DNA of 64,000 nucleotides, taken from positions 1,409,501-1,473,500 of the forward strand of contig NZ_CP084752.1 of the NCBI RefSeq assembly GCF_020535545.1. The letters are read 5' to 3'. Below the pieces are notes generated by a model, which was not told the DNA's origin, ran no database searches, and saw nothing but the letters and a program-made list of their open reading frames with translations. Shown here in pieces: positions 28,905-37,348 of this stretch (within the stretch, counting starts at the first letter, position 1; every line of letters starts with the position of its first letter). The position numbers and the translations under genes were made by a program. This DNA comes from Roseateles sp. XES5. Lineage in GTDB: Bacteria > Pseudomonadota > Alphaproteobacteria > Rhizobiales > Rhizobiaceae.

Positions 28905-30461
28905 CTATTCGTTGATCAGGCGCTTCAAAAGCTCGATCTCGTGGCTGAGCTTGGTGTCGCCGGAGATCAGTTCCTCGATCTTGCGCACGGCATGCAGCAC
29001 GGTCGTGTGGTCGCGTCCGCCGAAGCGGCGGCCGATCTCCGGGAAGGAGCGCGGCGTCAGCGTCTTCGACAGATACATGGCGATCTGGCGCGGCTTGACG
29101 ATGACGCGCGTGCGGCGGTTCGAGACCAGTTCCTGGCGCGAGACGTTGTAATGCTTGGCAACGACGCGCTGGATGTCCTCGATGCGGACACGGCGCGGTT
29201 CACCGGCGGCGACGAGATGACCGAGCAGTTCATCGACACGCTCGATCGTCAGGTTCGGCTCGAAGGAGCGACGGAAGAGCAACTGGTTGAAGGCGCCTTC
29301 CAGCTCGCGGCCGCTGGCCGTGATGTTGCGGGCGACGTGGCTGAGAATGTCGACCGGGATATCGAGCGACTGGTCTTCCTGCTGCGCGGCGGCGAGGCGG
29401 CGCTTGAGGATTTCGAGGCGCATTTCATAGTCCGGCGCTTCCATCTCGATGGCGACGCCGCCCTGAAGGCGCGAGCGCACGCGCGGATCGAGCGATTCCA
29501 GTTCCCACGGCGCGCGGTCGGCGGCGACGACGACCTGCTTGGCGGAATCGAGCAGCATGTTCAGCAGGTGGCAGAACTCGTTCTGGATCGAGTTGCCCTG
29601 CAGGAACTGCATGTCGTCGATGATCAGCAGGTCGATGTTGCGCAGCGTCTCCTTGAGGGAGAGCGCGTCGTTGTCGCGGATCGCGGTCGCGAAACGCCAC
29701 ATGAAGTATTCGGCCGTCAGGTAGACGACGCGCGGATTGCGGGCGCTGGAGAGGGCCCCAAGCGCGATCGCCTGGAGAAGATGCGTCTTGCCGAGGCCGA
29801 CGCTGGAATGAATGAACAGCGGGTTGAAGCGCACGGCGCCGGCACCGGCTTCCGCAATCGTGCGGGCGGCGGCAAGGGCGACACGGTTCGAGGTGCCTTC
29901 GACGAAGGCGTCGAACGTGTAGCGCTGGTCGAGCGGCGAGCCGAAGAGCGGGCTGGACGGCTGGACGCGCGGCTGAGCAGCGGCTGCGACCGAAGCCACG
30001 GCGCTGGCCACCGGCTGCGGGCCGCCGGCCGTACGGCGCGGCTGGGCCTGAGGAGCAGGTTCGACGGCCGCGGTTTCCTCGGCGACACCGATGCGGGCGC
30101 CGCGGGTTGCGGTGCGCACCAGGATTTCTACCTTGAGGATTTCCGAGTCTTCCTGCTGGAAGAGATTGGTGATGAGGTCGAGGTAGCGATTGTTGATCCA
30201 CGACTTCAGGAAGGTCGTGGGCACCGAAAGGCGCACGACGCTCTTGGAGACCGAATGGATCTTCAGGCGTCCAAACCAGCTTGCGAAGACGTCCGGACCG
30301 ACCTGCGCTTTCAGTCGCGCACTGACACGGTCGAAAAGCGCGTCCTGCTTCATATCGGTTGGAACTCCCGCCGCTGCCTGCACCCCTTCTTGCGGGAGCG
30401 CCTGTCGTGCATTTTCCCCGTTTGCGAATGCACCAGCCGTTCTGGCCGTATTCATCTGCAT
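28905..30461 (-). CDS. dnaA: chromosomal replication initiator protein DnaA
   Basis: AAA+ initiator that binds DnaA boxes and melts the origin. The product is about 518 residues. Domain I is [20 protein letters not shown] onward; a Pro/Ala-rich domain II linker follows (about 145-190); domain III has Walker [16 protein letters not shown], Walker [13 protein letters not shown] and sensor [11 protein letters not shown]; and domain IV ends with the DnaA signature [20 protein letters not shown]. The ATG at 30461 ([10 protein letters not shown]) has AAAGGCGG upstream; a shorter start at MKQDALF, 36 residues in, matches some annotations. dnaN is 30 kb away, as usual in rhizobia. Its unusually long leader is listed separately. 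Confidence 0.97.
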   Translation of the reverse strand: MQMNTARTAGAFANGENARQALPQEGVQAAAGVPTDMKQDALFDRVSARLKAQVGPDVFASWFGRLKIHSVSKSVVRLSVPTTFLKSWINNRYLDLITNLFQQEDSEILKVEILVRTATRGARIGVAEETAAVEPAPQAQPRRTAGGPQPVASAVASVAAAAQPRVQPSSPLFGSPLDQRYTFDAFVEGTSNRVALAAARTIAEAGAGAVRFNPLFIHSSVGLGKTHLLQAIALGALSSARNPRVVYLTAEYFMWRFATAIRDNDALSLKETLRNIDLLIIDDMQFLQGNSIQNEFCHLLNMLLDSAKQVVVAADRAPWELESLDPRVRSRLQGGVAIEMEAPDYEMRLEILKRRLAAAQQEDQSLDIPVDILSHVARNITASGRELEGAFNQLLFRRSFEPNLTIERVDELLGHLVAAGEPRRVRIEDIQRVVAKHYNVSRQELVSNRRTRVIVKPRQIAMYLSKTLTPRSFPEIGRRFGGRDHTTVLHAVRKIEELISGDTKLSHEIELLKRLINE

Positions 30462-31271
30462 CTTGCCGCCTTTCATGCTTCTTCGCCGCGTCGGCATTCC
30501 TGCCGGCGCCTTTCATGTTTGCCGTCACCCAGCGGAGCCGAGCCATAGCCCGTCCGGGATCCGGTGCCCCGATTGCTCCGGCCCCCTACCTCCGGCGCAA
30601 TCCCTGTTCCCAAACACAATGGGAGCCATTGCGATCCGGCATCATGCCCGATCTCCTGGTTCCCTTTGTGGCCGCGCCGTTCGCTCCCTCGTCGAACGTC
30701 CGGCGGGCATGCCCCTCATCATCCGGCCGTCCTCGCGGCCTGGAACCGGCGCAACCGAAGGTCGCAAAAAGCCTTTGCCAGAGTGCCAGGGGCACCTGGG
30801 GCAAGCTTTGCCTGTTTGATGATTTTACGAAGCGGAGCCGCTCCGTTACAGGGGACAAACAATCTCCGCTGCCTTGTGAGACAGTCTTGTCGGCGATCAT
30901 TTTTAAGGCTGTGTCCGCGCCCCCTGTGGAAAGCATTTAGGCAGGATCAGGTACCAAGATCAATCACGAATTTTACGCAAAATTAAGGGGCGGGCGTTGA
31001 CTCGGAAGGCCGTTTTTGACTCGGACTCAGGCCCTCCAACGAGAATCCGTTAGGAATCAATGGCTTTGTTTTCGGGTGGGTTTCGGACGGCCCGGAAAAC
31101 GAAAAAAATAAAAATTCGCTTGACTCAAATTGCTGTCAAACTCCCGCAACGAAAGGGGCAAGCACGGGGGACAACCTCCCGCAAATAACTGAATTTAAAG
31201 GATTTTCCCCGTCACGCTTTTGACACGATCGAGCCTTGCGCGTTAACCATAGCGGGGCCGAAAAAGCAAAG
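30462..31271 (-). promoter_or_regulatory. Long noncoding leader/control region of dnaA
   Basis: About 810 bases between the dnaA start and the rpsT terminator without a credible gene on either strand; the open frames here lack ribosome sites and similarity. The distal part (30,900-31,200) is notably A+T-rich. It contains six GANTC sites at 30999, 31018, 31024, 31043, 31054 and 31122 (first base of each), the target of the cell-cycle methyltransferase CcrM. One DnaA-box-like TGTGGAAAG (7 of 9 against TGTGGATAA) is at about 30924. AGCGGAGCCGCTCCG at 30831-30845 recurs downstream of dnaN. I do not see an origin-like cluster of DnaA boxes. Confidence 0.6.
31111..31139 (-). promoter_or_regulatory. 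Candidate dnaA promoter
   Basis: Minus strand TTGACA (31134-31139, perfect -35), 17-base spacer, AATTTT (31111-31116, weak -10). The GACTC at 31122-31126 falls inside the spacer. If used, the messenger would carry a leader of about 640 bases. Confidence 0.35.
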
Positions 31272-31301
31272 AAAAAGCCCGGCGCAAGCGCCGGGCTTTT
31301 T
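31272..31301 (-). terminator. Rho-independent terminator after rpsT
   Basis: A perfect 14-bp inverted repeat (31272-31285 with 31288-31301, AA loop) made of AAAAAGCCCGGCGC and its complement, followed on the minus strand by CTTTGC. It lies 26 bases past the rpsT stop. The run of T in the descending arm makes it strong, and it is symmetric enough to act on either strand. Confidence 0.85.
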
Positions 31302-31327
31302 CTAATATTGCATAGCTCGATGGGCTA

Positions 31328-31594
31328 TCAGGCCGACATCGTCTTCACGCGGTTCGCCAGACGCGAGACCTTGCGGGATGCCGTGTTGGCATGAAGGACG
31401 CCCTTGGTGGCGGCGCGCATCAGTTCCGGCTGGGCAGCCTTCAGAGCGGCTGCGGCGACAGCCTGGTCGCCGGAGGCGATGGCTTCTTCGACCTTGCGGA
31501 TGAAGTTGCGGACGCGCGAGCGGCGCGACTTGTTGACTGCGGTGCGCGCGGCGATCTTGCGGGTCGCCTTCTTTGCCGAGGTTGTATTTGCCAT
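31328..31594 (-). CDS. rpsT: 30S ribosomal protein S20
   Basis: Primary 16S rRNA-binding ribosomal protein. The product is 88 residues, basic and helical throughout: [39 protein letters not shown], then the C-terminal [19 protein letters not shown]. The location between dnaA and an enoyl-CoA hydratase gene is the rhizobial norm. It has its own strong promoter and terminator, so it appears monocistronic. The leader of about 120 bases could host the autoregulation known for S20 in other bacteria, but I see no specific element. Confidence 0.97.
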   Translation of the reverse strand: MANTTSAKKATRKIAARTAVNKSRRSRVRNFIRKVEEAIASGDQAVAAAALKAAQPELMRAATKGVLHANTASRKVSRLANRVKTMSA

Positions 31595-31723
31595 CTATGT
31601 CTCTCTTCAGAAATCTGACACAAACTCCACCCTCGCCGTGCCGGGTCACTGCGACCTGTCATCAAAGCAATTCGGGAGCAATATCGGAAAACCCTGGAGT
31701 TCGGCTTTCCAAACTGTGGGCGG

Positions 31724-31752
31724 CGTATAGCTGGAAACCACGGTGGCGTCAA
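31724..31752 (-). promoter_or_regulatory. Strong candidate sigma-70 promoter for rpsT
   Basis: Minus strand TTGACG (31747-31752), exact 17-base spacer, TATACG (31724-31729). This is the best vegetative promoter match I found in the window. Transcription would begin around 31717, giving a leader of about 123 bases before the rpsT ATG. Confidence 0.7.
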
Positions 31753-31785
31753 CGCGGATTCTGCAAGAAACGCCGCCCGACGGAA

Positions 31786-32559
31786 TCAACGGTTGCGAAA
31801 AGCCGGCTTGCGCTTCTCGATGAAGGCCGCCATGCCCTCCTTCTGGTCTTCCGTGGCGAAGAGCGCATGGAACAGCCGGCGCTCGGCGCGCATGCCTTCC
31901 GACAGCACGGTCTCATGGGCGCGGCTGACCGCCTCCTTCGCCATCATGGTGGAGGGCAGGGAGAAGCCGGCGATCTTTTCCGCCGCCGCCAGCGCCTCGT
32001 CCAGGAGCTTTTCCGGGGCGACGATGCGGGCGACGAGGCCGGAGCGCTCCGCCTCGGCGGCGTCCATCATGCGGCCGGTAAGAATGAGGTCCATGGCCTT
32101 GGCCTTGCCGAGCGCGCGCGTCAGGCGCTGCGTGCCGCCCATGCCGGGAATGATGCCGAGGGTGATCTCCGGCTGGCCGAACCTGGCGGTCTCCGAGGCG
32201 ATGATGAAATCGCACATCATGGCCAGTTCGCAGCCGCCGCCGAGCGCGAAGCCGCTGACGGCGGCGATCATCGGCTTGCGGCAGGCCGCAACGTCGTCCC
32301 AGCCGGCGGCAAGGTCCTCGACCATGGCGTCTGCGAAGCCGTAGGGCTGCATCTCCTTGATGTCGGCGCCGGCGGCGAAGGCCTTCTCCGAACCGGTGAT
32401 GACGATGGCGCCGATGCCGGCATCGGCCTCGAACCCGGCGAGCACGCCCTTCAACTCGTCGAGCAGCTGGCGGTTCAGCGCATTCAGCGCCTGCGGCCGG
32501 TTGAGCGTGATGAGGCCGACGCGCCCGCGCGTCTCCACCAGCAGGGTTTCATAGGCCAT
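31786..32559 (-). CDS. enoyl-CoA hydratase
   Basis: Crotonase-family enzyme that hydrates trans-2-enoyl-CoA to 3-hydroxyacyl-CoA in fatty acid beta-oxidation. The product is 257 residues, typical of single-domain short-chain hydratases (EchA/FadB1 type). The oxyanion-hole segments are [12 protein letters not shown] and [16 protein letters not shown], and both catalytic glutamates are present: in GGCELAM and in [14 protein letters not shown]. The N-terminal [20 protein letters not shown] is standard. It stands between mutM and rpsT, all leftward, with a 27-base gap from mutM. Exact chain-length preference cannot be told. Confidence 0.9.
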   Translation of the reverse strand: MAYETLLVETRGRVGLITLNRPQALNALNRQLLDELKGVLAGFEADAGIGAIVITGSEKAFAAGADIKEMQPYGFADAMVEDLAAGWDDVAACRKPMIAAVSGFALGGGCELAMMCDFIIASETARFGQPEITLGIIPGMGGTQRLTRALGKAKAMDLILTGRMMDAAEAERSGLVARIVAPEKLLDEALAAAEKIAGFSLPSTMMAKEAVSRAHETVLSEGMRAERRLFHALFATEDQKEGMAAFIEKRKPAFRNR

Positions 32560-32586
32560 GTCTTTCTCCTCTTGGTTTCGGCAATT

Positions 32587-33474
32587 CTATTTCTGGCAGA
32601 CGGCGCAATGGAAGGTCGACCGGCCGCTCTGCACGATGCGGCCGATCGTGCCCGTGCAGCCGGGCGTGCGGCAAGGTTCCCCCTCGCGGTCGTAGACCGA
32701 GAAGGAATGCTGGAAATAGCCGAGCGAGCCATCGGCGCGGATATGGTCGCGCAGCGTCGAGCCGCCCGCCTCGATGGCATCGGCGATCACCTGCCGGATC
32801 GCTTCGGTCAGGACGGCCAGTTCCTTCTTCGGCTTGCCGGCCGCCGTCACCAGCGTGCCGGCGAGCCGCTCCGGCGACAGATGCGCGCGCCACAGGGCCT
32901 CGCAGACATAGATGTTGCCGAGGCCCGCGATGTTCTTCTGGTCGAGCAGCGCGGCCTTCAGCGGCGTGCGCCGGCCGCGGAACTTTTCGGCGATATAGTC
33001 GGCATCGAGCGCATTGCCGGTCGGCTCCGTGCCGAGATCGCGGAAGAAGGCGTGGCCGGCGAGATCTTCGCGGCGTGCAATGTCCATGAAACCGAAACGG
33101 CGCGGATCATTGTAGACGACGCGGCGCTCGCCCTCGGCCGTTTCCAGATGGAAGACCACGTGGTCGTGCCTTGCGTCCTTGCTGCGCGGGATGTGGAAGT
33201 CGCCGGGCGTTTCCGTCTCCACCCCTTCCACCCGGAAGGAGCCGGACATGCCGAGATGGGCGATGACCACGTCGCCGCCCTCGAGGTCGATCAGCAGATA
33301 CTTGGCGCGCCGGCCGAGCGAGACGACGCGGCGGCCTTCCAGCATCTGCGAAAAGGCCGGCGGGAAGGGAAAGCGCAGATCCGGGCGCCGCAACTCCGCC
33401 CGGCGGATGCGCGATCCCTCCATGACGGGCGCAAGGCCGCGCCTGACCGTTTCCACTTCCGGCAATTCCGGCAT
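32587..33474 (-). CDS. mutM: bifunctional DNA-formamidopyrimidine glycosylase/AP lyase MutM (Fpg)
   Basis: Base-excision repair enzyme for 8-oxoguanine and formamidopyrimidines. The product is 295 residues. The catalytic N terminus [13 protein letters not shown] gives Pro1 (after Met removal), Glu2 and Glu5; the catalytic Lys is in [13 protein letters not shown]; the helix-two-turn-helix has [17 protein letters not shown]; and the C-terminal zinc finger is CRTPGCTG...FHCAVC. It is divergent from ubiE with a 179-base gap and followed by the enoyl-CoA hydratase gene. Confidence 0.97.
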   Translation of the reverse strand: MPELPEVETVRRGLAPVMEGSRIRRAELRRPDLRFPFPPAFSQMLEGRRVVSLGRRAKYLLIDLEGGDVVIAHLGMSGSFRVEGVETETPGDFHIPRSKDARHDHVVFHLETAEGERRVVYNDPRRFGFMDIARREDLAGHAFFRDLGTEPTGNALDADYIAEKFRGRRTPLKAALLDQKNIAGLGNIYVCEALWRAHLSPERLAGTLVTAAGKPKKELAVLTEAIRQVIADAIEAGGSTLRDHIRADGSLGYFQHSFSVYDREGEPCRTPGCTGTIGRIVQSGRSTFHCAVCQK

Positions 33475-33653
33475 TGTCCGCTCCTCGTCTTAACCTTGGG
33501 CGCATTTGCCGCGGCGCGGCATTTCCCTCTCGGCAATCTATGTCCTATATACCCGGCGAAGCGGCGGGCGTGGTGTTCAGATAGCGTGGCCTGCGGCAAT
33601 TCGCTATGGTCTTTGCGGTAACGTGCCTGCGACAGACCGCCATGGAGACGACG

Positions 33654-34430
33654 ATGACCGAACAGCGCACATCCGCAGACGGCGGCATGGAAACGTCCTA
33701 CGGCTTCCGCGAGGTGCGCGAAGGCGAGAAGCAGGCGCTCGTCAACGACGTGTTCCACAAGGTCGCCAAGCGCTACGACATCATGAACGACATGATGTCC
33801 ATGGGCCTGCACCGGGCCTGGAAGGACGCGATGATCGCAAGCCTCAACCCGCGCAAGGACGCGGCCTACAGGGTGCTGGACGTCGCCGGCGGCACGGGCG
33901 ACATCGCCTTCCGCATCGTGGAGGCCTCCGGCCGCCTGGCGCACGCCACCGTGCTCGACATCAACGGCTCGATGCTCGGCGTCGGCGCGGACCGCGCGGC
34001 GAAGAAGGGGCTTGCGGCCAATCTCGACTTCGTCGAGGCCAATGCCGAGGACCTGCCCTTCGAGTCCGCCAGCTTCGATGCCTATACGATCGCCTTCGGC
34101 ATCCGCAACGTGCCGCGCATCGACGTGGCGCTGTCGGAAGCCTATCGCGTGCTGAAGCGCGGCGGACGGCTGCTCGTACTGGAATTCTCCGAGGTGGAGA
34201 TGCCGCTGCTCGACAAGGTCTATGACACCTGGTCGTTCAAGGCGATCCCGCAATTCGGCAAGATGATCACCGGCGATGCCGAGCCCTACCAGTATCTCGT
34301 GGAGTCCATCCGCAAGTTCCCCAACCAGGAGGATTTTGCCGCGATGATCCGCACGGCCGGTTTTTCGCGCGTGAGCTATACCAACTATACCGGCGGCATC
34401 GCGGCGCTGCACTCCGGCTGGAAGCTCTGA
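33654..34430 (+). CDS. ubiE: bifunctional demethylmenaquinone/2-polyprenyl-benzoquinol C-methyltransferase UbiE
   Basis: AdoMet-dependent C-methyltransferase of ubiquinone synthesis. The product is 258 residues from the ATG at 33654, chosen because GGAG lies seven bases upstream; an in-frame ATG 12 bases earlier is possible. Motifs: [20 protein letters not shown] at the start, [20 protein letters not shown], AdoMet loop [16 protein letters not shown], and [14 protein letters not shown]. It is followed by ubiB after 37 bases, so the two ubiquinone genes likely form an operon. Confidence 0.95.
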   Translation: MTEQRTSADGGMETSYGFREVREGEKQALVNDVFHKVAKRYDIMNDMMSMGLHRAWKDAMIASLNPRKDAAYRVLDVAGGTGDIAFRIVEASGRLAHATVLDINGSMLGVGADRAAKKGLAANLDFVEANAEDLPFESASFDAYTIAFGIRNVPRIDVALSEAYRVLKRGGRLLVLEFSEVEMPLLDKVYDTWSFKAIPQFGKMITGDAEPYQYLVESIRKFPNQEDFAAMIRTAGFSRVSYTNYTGGIAALHSGWKL

Positions 34431-34467
34431 GCATGACCCTTTTCTCCGTCCTGCGCAGCCTTTCCGT

Positions 34468-36042
34468 ATGAGCGTTGTCGGCGCCTATTTCCGCCTTGCC
34501 CGCGTGGGCTGGGTTCTCGTGCGCGAGGGTGTCGTCTCGGCCCTTCCGGCCGAAGGCATGCCGCCGCTCGCCCGCACGGCGCAGGCTTTCGCCGGCCTCT
34601 TCGCGCGTCGCCGGTCCACCCATAAGGGGCGCGGCGACAATCTCGCCCGCGCCATCGAGCGCCTCGGCCCTTCCTATGTGAAGATGGGTCAGTTCCTGGC
34701 GACCCGCCCCGACGTGGTGGGCGCGGAGATCGCCGTCGAGCTTTCGGCGCTGCAGGACCGCATGGCGACCTTCCCGCGCGAGGCGGCCGTCGCCACGGTC
34801 GAAGGCTCGCTCGGCCGGCCGCTCGCCGATCTCTATACCAGCTTCGGCGACCCTATCGCCGCCGCCTCCATCGCCCAGGTCCATCCCGCCACGGTGCGCG
34901 ACGCCAATGGCGAGCGACAGGTTGCCGTGAAGGTCATTCGCCCCGGCGTGCGCCAGCGTTTCGCGCACGATCTCGAAGCCATGTACGCCGCCTCGCGGCT
35001 GCAGGAGAAGATCCTGCCCAACACCCGCCGGCTGAAGCCGGTGGAGGTGACGCGCACGTTGGAGCAGACGACGAAGGTCGAGATGGATCTCCGGCTGGAA
35101 GCGGCCGCGCTGTCCGAACTCGGCGAGAACACCGGGGACGATCCCGGCTTCCGCGTGCCTACGGTCGACTGGGAACGCACGGGGCGTGACGTCGTCACCA
35201 TGGAATGGATCGACGGCATCAAGATGTCCGACGTCGAGGGCCTTCGCGCCGCCGGCCACGATCTCGACCGGCTCGCCGACACGCTGATCCAGTCCTTCCT
35301 GCGCCACACGCTGCGTGACGGCTTCTTCCATGCCGACATGCACCCGGGCAATCTCTTCGTCGATCCGCAGGGCGTGATCGTCGCGGTCGACATGGGCATC
35401 GTCGGGCGGCTCGGCAAGAAGGAGCGCCGCTTCCTCGCCGAAATCCTCTACGGCTTCATCACGCGCGACTACCAGCGCGTCGCCGATGTGCATTTCGAGG
35501 CGGGCTACGTGCCCTCGCATCACGACACGGCAAGCTTCGCCCAGGCGATCCGGGCCATCGGCGAGCCGATCCACGGCCAGCCGGCCGAGACGATCTCCAT
35601 GGCCAAGCTGCTGACCCTGCTTTTCGAGGTGACGGAACTCTTCGACATGGAGACCCGCACCGAACTCGTCATGCTGCAGAAGACCATGGTGGTGGTGGAG
35701 GGCGTGTCGCGCACGCTGAACCCGCGCTTCAACATGTGGAAGGCCTCCGAGGGGGTCGTCGGCGACTGGATCCGCGACAATCTCGGCCCCAAGCGGCTGC
35801 TGACGGACCTGCGCGACGGCGCGCATGCCGCCCTCCGGCTGGCGGAAGCGGCGCCGGAAATCGCAGCCAAGGCCGAAAAATTCTCGCAGGACCTGACCGC
35901 CATGGCGGAACGCGGCCTGCGCTTCGACGCGGAAACCGCCGAGGCGATCGGCCGGTCCGAGGCGCGCCACAGCCGGTCCGGCCGCCTCGCCCTCTGGGTC
36001 ATCGCGGCGACGCTGGTCTATATCGCCTGGAAGCTCCACTGA
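34468..36042 (+). CDS. ubiB: 2-polyprenylphenol 6-hydroxylase accessory kinase-like protein UbiB
   Basis: Atypical ABC1/ADCK-type kinase-like ATPase needed for ubiquinone biosynthesis, membrane-associated. The product is 524 residues. The N-terminal KxGQ motif is in PSYVKMGQFLATRPDVVG; the Ala-rich nucleotide loop is IAAASIAQVHPATV; the ExD region is KVEMDLRLEAAA; the catalytic region is HADMHPGNLFVDPQG and VDMGIVGRL. One C-terminal hydrophobic segment ([19 protein letters not shown]) anchors it. It forms a two-gene unit with ubiE. Confidence 0.94.
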   Translation: MSVVGAYFRLARVGWVLVREGVVSALPAEGMPPLARTAQAFAGLFARRRSTHKGRGDNLARAIERLGPSYVKMGQFLATRPDVVGAEIAVELSALQDRMATFPREAAVATVEGSLGRPLADLYTSFGDPIAAASIAQVHPATVRDANGERQVAVKVIRPGVRQRFAHDLEAMYAASRLQEKILPNTRRLKPVEVTRTLEQTTKVEMDLRLEAAALSELGENTGDDPGFRVPTVDWERTGRDVVTMEWIDGIKMSDVEGLRAAGHDLDRLADTLIQSFLRHTLRDGFFHADMHPGNLFVDPQGVIVAVDMGIVGRLGKKERRFLAEILYGFITRDYQRVADVHFEAGYVPSHHDTASFAQAIRAIGEPIHGQPAETISMAKLLTLLFEVTELFDMETRTELVMLQKTMVVVEGVSRTLNPRFNMWKASEGVVGDWIRDNLGPKRLLTDLRDGAHAALRLAEAAPEIAAKAEKFSQDLTAMAERGLRFDAETAEAIGRSEARHSRSGRLALWVIAATLVYIAWKLH

Positions 36043-36088
36043 TCCCGCGCCGCTTGACCGGCGCCGGCCCGGCGCTAGTCTCCCCGTC

Positions 36089-36892
36089 ATGAGCGAAGAA
36101 CCGATCAGCATCGCCGAACCGCAACCCTTTCTCGAACGGGCGCGCCGGCAGCTGCGCGGGCTCTATTTCGGGCGCGACCGGGAGGCGATCCGCTTCCAGG
36201 TCGGCATGCTGCTGGTCGATGTCGCGGTGCTCGCCTTCTTCGTCGCCGGGCCTTACCTGCGCACCGGCTCGGCCTATGTCGTCGTCGACTATCTCATCGC
36301 CGCCATCATCGCCTTCGAGCTCGGCGCGCGGGCGCTGATCGCGCCGAACCTGCGCTACTGGGCGATGCGGCCGATGACCTGGGTGGACGTCGTCATCCTC
36401 GGCACGCTGCTCTTTCCCAACCAGTTGCACAACTTCGCCTTCCTGCGCGTCCTGCGCATCTGGGCGATCAGCCAGAGCAAGCTGGTGACGCTGATGCTGC
36501 GGCGGACGGGCCATGGCGACAAGGAAGACATCATCCAGGCCTGCGTGAACTTCCTCGTCTTCCTCTTCCTCGTCACCGGCTTCGTCTACAGCAATTTCTT
36601 CTACGGCGCGGAGGGCTTTGCCGGCTTCGTCGACGCGCTTTATTTCTCCGTCGCGACCGTCACCACGACGGGCTTCGGCGATATCGTCCTGCCCGGCACG
36701 CTCGGCAAGCTCACCGCCATCGTCACCATGATCATCGGCATCTCGCTTTTCGTGCGGCTCGCGCAGGCGATCATCCGGCCCTACAAGGTGACGTTCCCCT
36801 GCCCGCAATGCGGCCTGTCCCGCCACGAGGCCGACGCCGTGCACTGCAAGGCCTGCGGCCATGTCCTGAACATTCCCGACGAGGGCGCCTGA
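36089..36892 (+). CDS. potassium/ion channel family protein with C-terminal zinc ribbon
   Basis: A 267-residue membrane protein. Hydrophobic segments lie at about 38-56, 63-85, 95-110, 148-172 and 200-225, with a short Arg-containing segment (FLRVLRIWAISQSKL) that resembles a reduced S4. The pore loop is ALYFSVATVTTTGFGDIVLP with a TTTGFGDI filter, close to the K-channel TVGYG but with Phe for Tyr, giving a voltage-gated-like layout. The C-terminal tail carries two CxxC pairs, FPCPQCGLSRHE and VHCKACGHVL, that look like a zinc ribbon. It follows ubiB by 46 bases. Ion selectivity and gating are inferred only. Confidence 0.82.
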   Translation: MSEEPISIAEPQPFLERARRQLRGLYFGRDREAIRFQVGMLLVDVAVLAFFVAGPYLRTGSAYVVVDYLIAAIIAFELGARALIAPNLRYWAMRPMTWVDVVILGTLLFPNQLHNFAFLRVLRIWAISQSKLVTLMLRRTGHGDKEDIIQACVNFLVFLFLVTGFVYSNFFYGAEGFAGFVDALYFSVATVTTTGFGDIVLPGTLGKLTAIVTMIIGISLFVRLAQAIIRPYKVTFPCPQCGLSRHEADAVHCKACGHVLNIPDEGA

Positions 36893-37023
36893 GCGCAAAT
36901 CCGCCCCATCTTGCCCCGTCCCGCCCGTTCCCGCCCGGACGGGACCGTGCTACTTTAGCGACGCCGGATCGACCGAGGGATCGCCGGGCAGACCGCACAT
37001 CCAAGGGCCAGAGGGGACCGTCC

Positions 37024-37242
37024 ATGCGCACGATCATGCTTGTTTCCGCCATCGCAGCCTTGTCCTTCGCCGCACCGTCTTTTGCCGGCGTCATGCCGGA
37101 CGCCACATCGCTGCGGCAGACGAGTCTTGTCGAACTCGCCACCCACTACTACGGCCACAAGCCGAAGTGTTTCTTCAAGAAAATCAAGAAGCACGACTAC
37201 TATGGCAACGTCATCATCAAGAAGGTGAAGGTCTGCCGCTAG
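37024..37242 (+). CDS. small secreted Lys/Tyr-rich protein of unknown function
   Basis: A 72-residue predicted exported protein. The signal peptide is MRTIMLVSAIAALSFAAPSFA with cleavage before GVMPDA; the mature part of about 51 residues is basic and aromatic (HYYGHKPKCFFKKIKKHD, then YYGNVIIKKVKVCR) with two cysteines that could form a disulfide. A good GAGGGGA site precedes the ATG. I do not recognise a characterised family; similar YGN...KKVKVCR tails occur in small rhizobial hypothetical proteins as far as I remember. It stands alone between the channel and coaBC genes. Confidence 0.7.
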   Translation: MRTIMLVSAIAALSFAAPSFAGVMPDATSLRQTSLVELATHYYGHKPKCFFKKIKKHDYYGNVIIKKVKVCR

Positions 37243-37348
37243 GCAGCCCAGCGTCCGGCAAGGCTTGGAAATGCCGCAGCAACGGGGTAGGACGGGATGA
37301 CCGCCCTTCCTTGGGCCGGTCGTGCGCCTCATGAGCCCGGGACCCGCC

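Noticed and set aside
30359..30940. Plus-strand open frames of 140-209 codons in the dnaA leader
   Set aside because: Pro/Ser/Arg-rich shadow translations, overlapping one another in several frames, with no ribosome site or similarity.
30462..31271. Replication origin next to dnaA
   Set aside because: Only one loose DnaA-box match and no cluster; in rhizobia the origin usually lies near hemE rather than dnaA. The region is better read as a control leader.
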